From an uncultured Planctomycetaceae bacterium (GTDB taxonomy: Bacteria; Planctomycetota; Planctomycetia; Pirellulales; Pirellulaceae): a DNA stretch of 5,205 nt. The stretch covers positions 1-5,205 of the forward strand of contig CAIYOB010001505.1 of assembly GCA_903927685.1 (NCBI GenBank), in the 5' to 3' direction. The notes below the pieces were generated by a model, which saw nothing but the letters and a program-made list of their open reading frames with translations, was not told where the DNA came from and searched no databases. A program made the translations under genes and the position numbers. Shown piece by piece: positions 3,301 through 5,205 of this stretch (the first letter of the stretch is position 1; each line of letters opens with the position of its first letter).

Positions 3301-5205
3301 GGACGCGCGCCTGACGGTCGATCCGGATGCGGTGATCAAATTGGACGGCAGCCGGTTTGAGGCCCGGATGGGCGGCCAATTTGTGGCCGAGGGGCAAGCG
3401 GGGCACGAGGTGATCTTCACCTCGCGCAAGGACGACCGCTGGGGGGCCGGCGGGACCTTCGATACCAACAACGACGAGACCGCGGCCACACGTTATCAAT
3501 ACCAGCCCGCGGGCGGCAAGTGGGGCGGGATTTTCCTGGGGCATCTCTCCAGCGGCAGCCTGGACCACGTACTGATCACCGAGGCCGGGGCCACCAGCGC
3601 CGTCGAGGGCGGCTACACGGGATTCAATGCCGTCGAGATTCACCAGGCCCAAGTCCGCGTGACCAACAGCACGCTGGAATACAACGCCTCCGGCACCGGG
3701 GGCACCGTGGGCGCCAATCGCGTCGGGCGCGGGGGCAACGAGGCGGCGGTGATCTTCGTCCGCGGAGCGCAACCTGTCCTGGTGGGCAACGTCATCCGCA
3801 AGAACACCGATGCCTTGAGCAGCACCAACATCGCGGCGATCAACATCAACGTCAACGCATTGAACGCCGATCTGGTGAACGATTTTGGCCGGACTCGCGG
3901 CGAGTCGGATCGGTACACCGAATTCCCGGGCAATCGCGGGCCACTGGTGGCGCTGAACCGACTGGGCGGGAACGAAACCAACGGGATTCTGGTGCGGGGC
4001 GAAACATTGACCACCGAGTCCGTGTGGGACGACACCGACATCGTCCATGTCGTGCTGGACAAGGTCTATGTTCCCGACTTCCATACCAACGGCGGTTTGC
4101 GGCTGCAGAGCAGCCCCACGGAAAACCTGGTGATCAAGCTGGCCACGTCCGCGGGCTTCGAGGTCCTCGGCCGCCCGTTGGACATCGATGACCGCATCGG
4201 CGGCATCCTGCAGGTGATCGGAACCCCCGGGTTCCCCGTGGTGTTCACATCGCTGAAGGATGATCAGGTCGGCGCCGGGTTTGATCCGCAGGGCAACGCT
4301 CAGCGGGACACCAACGGCGATGGCAGTGGCAGCAGCCCCAACCGCGGCGACTGGAACAGCATCCACATCGGCCAGTATGCCCACGACCGCAACGTGGCGG
4401 CCATCAGCGAACTGGAATCACCGCAAAAGCAGGCGCCGGGCGACAATTACACACCGGACTCCTCCCAATTCCTGGGCCAGTTGGCGACGGGCGAGAAAGC
4501 CAGTGACGAGAACCTCCGTCTGGGCTTCACCATCTACGGGCAGATCAACGCGCCGGGCGACGTCGACGTCTACAGCTTCAAAGCCGTCGCCGGCACCGAA
4601 ATCTGGTTGGATATCGACCGCACCACCGACGCCCTGGACAGCGTGATCGAACTCGTCGAGAAGAACGGCGTCGTGGATGCGATGTCCGACAATTCGGTCA
4701 CCGAGTCGGCCGGAACGGGCCCCTGGACGAACCCCGATCTGCCGGTCCCGCAACAGGCGTATGCCTTGCAGAAGGCCCCGGTTGCGTATCAAGCGGACTA
4801 TGCCTGGGATCAGGTTCAGGACCAGTGGTCCACGAACCCCCGCGACGCGGGCCTGCGGCTGGTCCTGCCCGGCACGGTCGGCAGCGAGAACGTGTACTAC
4901 ATTCGCGTCCGCAGCAGCAACATCGATTCCGCGGATCCCGGGGCCAACCCGGCGGACCTGCTGAACCAGGACAAGCTGTACGACGGCAAGACCTCGGGCA
5001 GCTACGAACTGCAGGTCCGGCTACGGGAAACCGATGAATTGGCCGGCTCCACGATCCGCCTGGCGCAGATCCAATGGGCGACCGTCGGCATCGACGTGTC
5101 GGGCCAACCGGTGCATTCGCCGTTGACGGGAGAGGTCGCCGAGACGACCGGCGATAATAACGGGGTGGGCGCTCAGAACTTGGGTAACCTATTGAACAGC
5201 GATCG
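2..5205 (+). CDS. Internal fragment of a giant secreted multidomain protein (matrixin-like, PPC, beta-helix and Fn3-like modules); partial at both ends
   Basis: The frame beginning at base 2 is open through base 5203 (1734 codons, then two bases of a split codon). Neither start nor stop lies in the window, so no signal peptide, ribosome binding site or C-terminal sorting signal can be assessed. Modules in order: a DADGTVATFEF module (residues 1-125), matrixin-like domain (126-366), PPC-like sandwich (368-496), beta-helix block (541-871), two Fn3-like repeats (872-972 and 987-1086), second beta-helix block (1087-1472), second PPC-like domain (about 1481-1679), and the start of another module. 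Composition is Gly/Asp/Thr/Asn-rich with one Cys (residue 620), which suits an exported protein. Codon use is strongly GC-ending and even along the length, with no sign of a frameshift or a transferred segment. The combination resembles planctomycete giant surface proteins (recalled knowledge). An adhesive or structural role outside the cytoplasm is inference. That it is coding is near certain; the function is not. Confidence 0.95.
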   Translation, partial: MEVVSNGTGIVDEQTIKVADADGTVATFEFNELSVNPGLFGPTNIGITYESGDSSAANTAAQIAQRIADAINAENTGSGGVFGVTAIANGTRVTLTNERSVVLGAGVTGVVAGTQALQVSQQINDIIPFSLDFPGTGDEPGHREIREYMTAHIRSQFGADHLAGVTTRYYSFDKTTSYGKDYTGLDLFSSISPDQKVRAREVFQIYSEVLGVQFIETDKASAADIWLVTGDMYPLGGPESITSVQGGYLALSANIDPDTGRIAVEPGRGLIIADASEPWSEEFGASNDTVNKPSYFVVVMREVARVLGLGNADELPPGTIATTTLDRYSTQTGNKTYGGEPILLPDPLQGIGAKNAAEPIFPGDQDLVHGQYLFRPESNDIDLYKFEVPTDVQGIFTAETLAERRTNASQLDTVLTLYREDVESSGRKVRTLVAQNDDYFSNDSYLELRLDGGATGTTYYIGVSASGNSGYDPSIRDSGMGGTSQGTYDLKMNFSPQVTANLVDATGTAVDGDADGQSGGVYNFWFKATPPLTTGTPTTGVETIFVDRSYVAPSGSGRSPSGTLRDPYNNLATALSKAGPGDQIRIVGNGGLDNDPATVGDNLAYELGTFGSPPQNLRDCSTLDVPKGVTLQIDEGALFKMSSARVGVGSPPGSVDRSGAAMQVLGTPVRSVFFTSYRDESMGVDLNPLPTSPAPGQWGGLEFRQDVDSSKGRFSLERQGIFLNYVNHADIRYGAGRVAVDTEDRVVTPINIISARPTISYNTITQSADAALWADPDSFEESNFNAPMFQLPGQEFTSDYVRVGPEIRGNYLIGNNTNGLVIRVTTPAGQRTLPLTVSARWDDTDIVHVMPETVLIQGTPGGAIFESSAPAVNLVTLTGIAGGGTLVAGTYRYRVTFVDAFGNEGLPSDPTTNFGTLAATGRVAVSNLPAVSGEFISRRLYRSDSAGLGPYTLVAELDGSTGSFTDDGRATVATLTGADRVPSVAAVALAHSMTTGAALLTDATYNYRLTFVDANGQETLASVPTSSVTLTAAPNYDPNTVTLTGLEAVPAGYLARRLYRSGPTGLGPYLLVAELDGASSSYTDYGTNYGRPYGLLRARLDARLTVDPDAVIKLDGSRFEARMGGQFVAEGQAGHEVIFTSRKDDRWGAGGTFDTNNDETAATRYQYQPAGGKWGGIFLGHLSSGSLDHVLITEAGATSAVEGGYTGFNAVEIHQAQVRVTNSTLEYNASGTGGTVGANRVGRGGNEAAVIFVRGAQPVLVGNVIRKNTDALSSTNIAAININVNALNADLVNDFGRTRGESDRYTEFPGNRGPLVALNRLGGNETNGILVRGETLTTESVWDDTDIVHVVLDKVYVPDFHTNGGLRLQSSPTENLVIKLATSAGFEVLGRPLDIDDRIGGILQVIGTPGFPVVFTSLKDDQVGAGFDPQGNAQRDTNGDGSGSSPNRGDWNSIHIGQYAHDRNVAAISELESPQKQAPGDNYTPDSSQFLGQLATGEKASDENLRLGFTIYGQINAPGDVDVYSFKAVAGTEIWLDIDRTTDALDSVIELVEKNGVVDAMSDNSVTESAGTGPWTNPDLPVPQQAYALQKAPVAYQADYAWDQVQDQWSTNPRDAGLRLVLPGTVGSENVYYIRVRSSNIDSADPGANPADLLNQDKLYDGKTSGSYELQVRLRETDELAGSTIRLAQIQWATVGIDVSGQPVHSPLTGEVAETTGDNNGVGAQNLGNLLNSD
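377..1099 (+). other. Protein domain: matrixin/serralysin-like metallopeptidase fold with a degenerate zinc site
   Basis: Domain-level annotation, residues 126-366. The block opens with IPFSLDFPGTGDEPGHREI and contains a helix-strand stretch typical of M10/M12-like metallopeptidases: an ISPDQKVRAREVFQIYSEVL helix, then GVQFIET and ADIWLVTGDM strands. Next comes the putative active-site helix at bases 899-943, read MREVARVLGLGNADE. In an active enzyme this would be HExxHxxGxxH. Here the three zinc-binding positions are Arg301, Arg305 and Asn311, while the Glu (302) and the Gly (308) persist. There is also no Met in the roughly 130 residues after the motif, so no Met-turn is visible. The fold assignment rests on motif spacing and the preceding helix. 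The likely reading is a non-catalytic pseudoprotease kept as a structural or binding domain. Self-processing by this domain is therefore unlikely. Confidence 0.7.
1103..1489 (+). other. Protein domain: PPC-like (bacterial pre-peptidase C-terminal) beta-sandwich, copy 1
   Basis: Domain-level annotation, residues 368-496. The signature order is visible: VHGQYLFRPESNDIDLYKFEV (a G-x-(5-8)-D-x-D-x-Y-x-F opening), then LDTVLTLYRE, then VAQNDDYFSNDSYLELRL, then TTYYIGVSASGN, and a closing TYDLKMNFSP strand. This matches the PPC plan, in which a domain found next to secreted proteases forms a jelly-roll sandwich and often contributes to binding or folding. Here it directly follows the matrixin-like domain, the expected neighbour. 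The Asp/Asn-rich NDDYFSND turn could bind calcium, but that is inference. A related domain recurs near the window end (4442-5038) with a longer internal insert. Confidence 0.75.
1532..1579 (+). other. Acidic DGDADG loop followed by an NFWF strand (possible Ca2+-binding linker)
   Basis: Residues 511-526 read DGDADGQSGG followed by VYNFWF. The D-x-D-x-D-G spacing of alternating acidic residues resembles EF-hand, dockerin and thrombospondin type 3 calcium loops. The loop sits in the linker between the first PPC-like domain and the beta-helix, where such loops often rigidify long extracellular proteins in a calcium-dependent way. Only one loop is present, not a paired dockerin, so this is a motif-level call. 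Confidence 0.45.
1868..2116 (+). repeat. Beta-helix unit A, copy 1 (FTS..DE..G / GQWGG unit)
   Basis: Residues 623-705. The unit runs from LDVPKGVTLQIDEGALFKM through MQVLGTPVRSVFFTSYRDES to GQWGGLEF. Copies 2 (3311-3541) and 3 (4127-4375) keep the same order: a V-x-(5-7)-V/I-strand opening, an E/V-G-x-x-x-x-V-x-F-T-S core, two acidic residues, a glycine-rich variable loop, and a G-x-W-G/N-x-I/L end. The copies have diverged at DNA level and are recognised from protein. Confidence 0.65.
2117..2614 (+). repeat. Beta-helix unit B, copy 1 (coils ending in WDDTDIVHV)
   Basis: Residues 706-871. Key positions shared with copy 2 (3542-4126) are a V-N-H-A-D-I-R-Y-type coil, a P-x-x-x-x-N-x-I coil (PTISYNTI here, PVLVGNVI there), a GP-x-(5)-N-x-L coil with TNGL/I-V/L-V/I-R, and the near-identical nine-residue WDDTDIVHV at 2522-2548. 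The end, VLIQGTPGGAIFESSAP, corresponds to VYVPDFHTNGGLRLQSSP in copy 2. It follows unit A copy 1 directly and precedes the Fn3-like pair. Confidence 0.6.
2615..2917 (+). repeat. Fn3-like repeat 1 (TFVDA...RRLYRS...GLGPY...LVAELDG)
   Basis: Residues 872-972, about 100 residues, the length of a fibronectin type III or similar Ig-like sandwich. The strands are visible as VNLVTLTGIAG, GTYRYRVTFVDAFGNE, GRVAVSNLP, SRRLYRS, YTLVAELDG and a closing GSFTDDG. The pattern 'tY.Y.vTFvD..G.E', then 'RRLYRS...GLGPY.LVAEL', resembles Fn3-type modules in which an aromatic-rich strand precedes a conserved Leu-Tyr-Arg strand. It is followed after a 14-residue linker by a second copy. It probably acts as a spacer or carbohydrate/protein-binding module. 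The exact family name is uncertain. Confidence 0.65.
2960..3259 (+). repeat. Fn3-like repeat 2
   Basis: Residues 987-1086. Identical blocks with repeat 1 are TFVDA, RRLYRS, GLGPY and LVAELDG, in the same order and at nearly the same spacing. The middle section (LTAAPNYDPNTVTLTGLEAV here, GTLAATGRVAVSNLPAV in repeat 1) is less similar. Conservation is also visible in DNA, for example around 2822-2880 against 3176-3236, but the third codon positions differ, so the duplication is not recent. The second repeat leads straight back into beta-helix sequence from about base 3291 (ARLDARLTVDPDAVIKLDG). Confidence 0.65.
3311..3541 (+). repeat. Beta-helix unit A, copy 2
   Basis: Residues 1104-1180. It aligns with copy 1 as LTVDPDAVIKLDG / LDVPKGVTLQIDE, HEVIFTSRKDD / RSVFFTSYRDE and GGKWGGIFLG / GQWGGLEF. 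The variable loop is longer and acidic (FDTNNDETAATR, bases 3458-3493), which may bind calcium (inference). It lies 17 codons after the second Fn3-like repeat. Confidence 0.6.
3542..4126 (+). repeat. Beta-helix unit B, copy 2 (ends with second WDDTDIVHV)
   Basis: Residues 1181-1375. It follows unit A copy 2 as unit B copy 1 follows unit A copy 1. Shared landmarks are the LDHVLI coil, PVLVGNVI, GPLVALNRLGGNETNGILVR and an exact WDDTDIVHV at 4025-4051. It is longer than copy 1 because of an Asn-rich stretch (3829-3882, NIAAININVNALNADL) and an RTRGESDRYTEFPGN loop. Confidence 0.6.
4127..4375 (+). repeat. Beta-helix unit A, copy 3, with DTNGDG loop
   Basis: Residues 1376-1458. It contains GGILQVIGTPGFPVVFTSLK followed by DD, which is closest to copy 1 (MQVLGTPVRSVFFTS) over the core, then a G-rich loop with DTNGDGSGSS at 4307-4336, ending GDWNSIHIG. 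The D-x-N-x-D-G spacing fits a calcium loop (family knowledge, not shown here). No unit B follows. The chain moves into a proline- and acid-rich linker (SELESPQKQAPGDNYTPDSS) and then a PPC-like domain. Confidence 0.6.
4442..5038 (+). other. Protein domain: PPC-like beta-sandwich, copy 2, with a long internal insert
   Basis: Domain-level annotation, residues 1481-1679. After a linker (QFLGQLATGEKASDENLRLG) the PPC hallmark appears: TIYGQINAPGDVDVYSFKAV, then AGTEIWLDIDRTTDALDSVI with ELVEKNG. The far strands are VYYIRVRSSN and a closing GSYELQVRLRE. Between them lies an insert of about 50 residues (bases 4715-4855, rich in Pro, Gln, Trp and Tyr: WTNPDLPVPQQAYALQ, YAWDQVQDQWSTNPR) that copy 1 lacks. 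The D-V-D-x-Y-x-F opening and the L-D-S-V-I-E-L strand correspond to D-I-D-L-Y-K-F and L-D-T-V-L-T-L in copy 1. Binding partner unknown. Confidence 0.7.
5039..5205 (+). other. Protein module: start of a further domain, truncated by the window edge
   Basis: Residues 1680-1734 read through STIRLAQIQWATVGIDVSGQ, then PVHSPLTGEVAETTGDNNG, and end in AQNLGNLLNSDR. The phrase with a Q-N-L-G-N-L-L-N-S-D-R end resembles the lead-in of a PPC-like domain (compare QFLGQLATGE before copy 2), so a third PPC domain probably begins just beyond the window. This is inferred from the repeat pattern. The open frame confirms only that coding continues. Confidence 0.5.

Larger units (their letters stand above)
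3260..4417 (+). other. Protein domain: right-handed parallel beta-helix, block 2
   Basis: Domain-level annotation, residues 1087-1472. Short beta-strand coils resume with LTVDPDAVIKLDGSRFEARM, followed by VIFTSRKDD, an acidic loop, GGKWGGIFLG, LDHVLITEAG, FNAVEIHQAQVRVTNSTLEYN, AAVIFVRGAQPVLVGNVI, a long N-rich stretch (NIAAININVNALNADL), then TNGILVRG, WDDTDIVHV, and a third FTS..DD..GDWNSI unit. The stacked N-x-I/V and V-x-N-S/V-x-L rungs are typical of pectate-lyase-like folds. It repeats the A-B order of block 1, then adds a further A unit. The likely role is an elongated binding or structural surface. A catalytic function is not supported by visible residues. Confidence 0.7.

Noticed and set aside
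3520..4191. Overlapping + strand frame of 223 codons in another register
   Set aside because: It overlaps beta-helix block 2 fully. Its product is dominated by Arg, Gly, Gln and His, typical of an out-of-frame reading of GC-rich DNA, with no domain signal.
2498..4384. Long antisense reading frame of 628 codons on the - strand
   Set aside because: Same register artefact: it ends at the sense CTA codon at 2498-2500. The opposite strand holds clear, repeated protein modules, including conserved phrases with synonymous differences, which shows that the + strand is the coding one.
1622..4417. Polysaccharide lyase or hydrolase active site in the beta-helix blocks
   Set aside because: The fold type suggests pectate-lyase-like proteins, but I see no clear catalytic Asp/Arg/Lys cluster, so no enzyme function is assigned.
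4418..4792. Antisense reading frame of 124 codons
   Set aside because: Same codon-aligned shadow, ending at the sense TCA at 4418-4420; it overlaps PPC-like domain 2 of the giant gene.

Overview
The window is one uninterrupted coding stretch. Reading the + strand from base 2, every codon to base 5203 is sense: 1734 codons with no start signal, no stop and no intergenic DNA. It is an internal slice of a single very large gene whose two ends lie outside the window. Below, residue n begins at base 3n-1. The DNA is GC-rich, and the protein is rich in Gly, Asp, Thr, Val and Asn with a single cysteine, as expected of a large exported surface or matrix protein. The module set (PPC-like beta-sandwiches, a matrixin-like domain, right-handed beta-helix blocks with FTS..DD..G.WGG units, Fn3-like RRLYRS repeats, and the phrases HSPLTGE and WDDTDIVHV) resembles the giant multidomain proteins of Planctomycetes, Pirellulales type. 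That assignment rests on recalled family resemblance and not on a search.

Layout, N to C: (1) bases 2-376, a small 'DADGTVATFEF' module; (2) 377-1099, a matrixin/serralysin-like metallopeptidase-type domain whose zinc motif is degenerate (RExxRxxGxxN where HExxHxxGxxH is expected); (3) 1103-1489, PPC-like beta-sandwich 1, then an acidic DGDADG loop at 1532-1579; (4) 1622-2614, beta-helix block 1 with a DUF1565-like entry; (5) 2615-3259, two tandem Fn3-like repeats; (6) 3260-4417, beta-helix block 2, which repeats the units of block 1; (7) 4442-5038, PPC-like domain 2; (8) 5039-5205, the start of a further module, cut by the window edge.

There is no second gene, RNA gene, mobile element, CRISPR array, promoter or terminator that I can support. 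Long antisense reading frames exist but are explained by the near absence of TTA, CTA and TCA codons in the real frame. The protein is most likely structural or adhesive (cell-surface, matrix or particle-binding), but its true function cannot be read from this piece. The points most worth a second look are the apparently dead protease-like domain and the A-B / A-B / A duplication of the beta-helix with an Fn3-like pair between the copies. I see no sign of a new multi-gene system, since only part of one gene is present.
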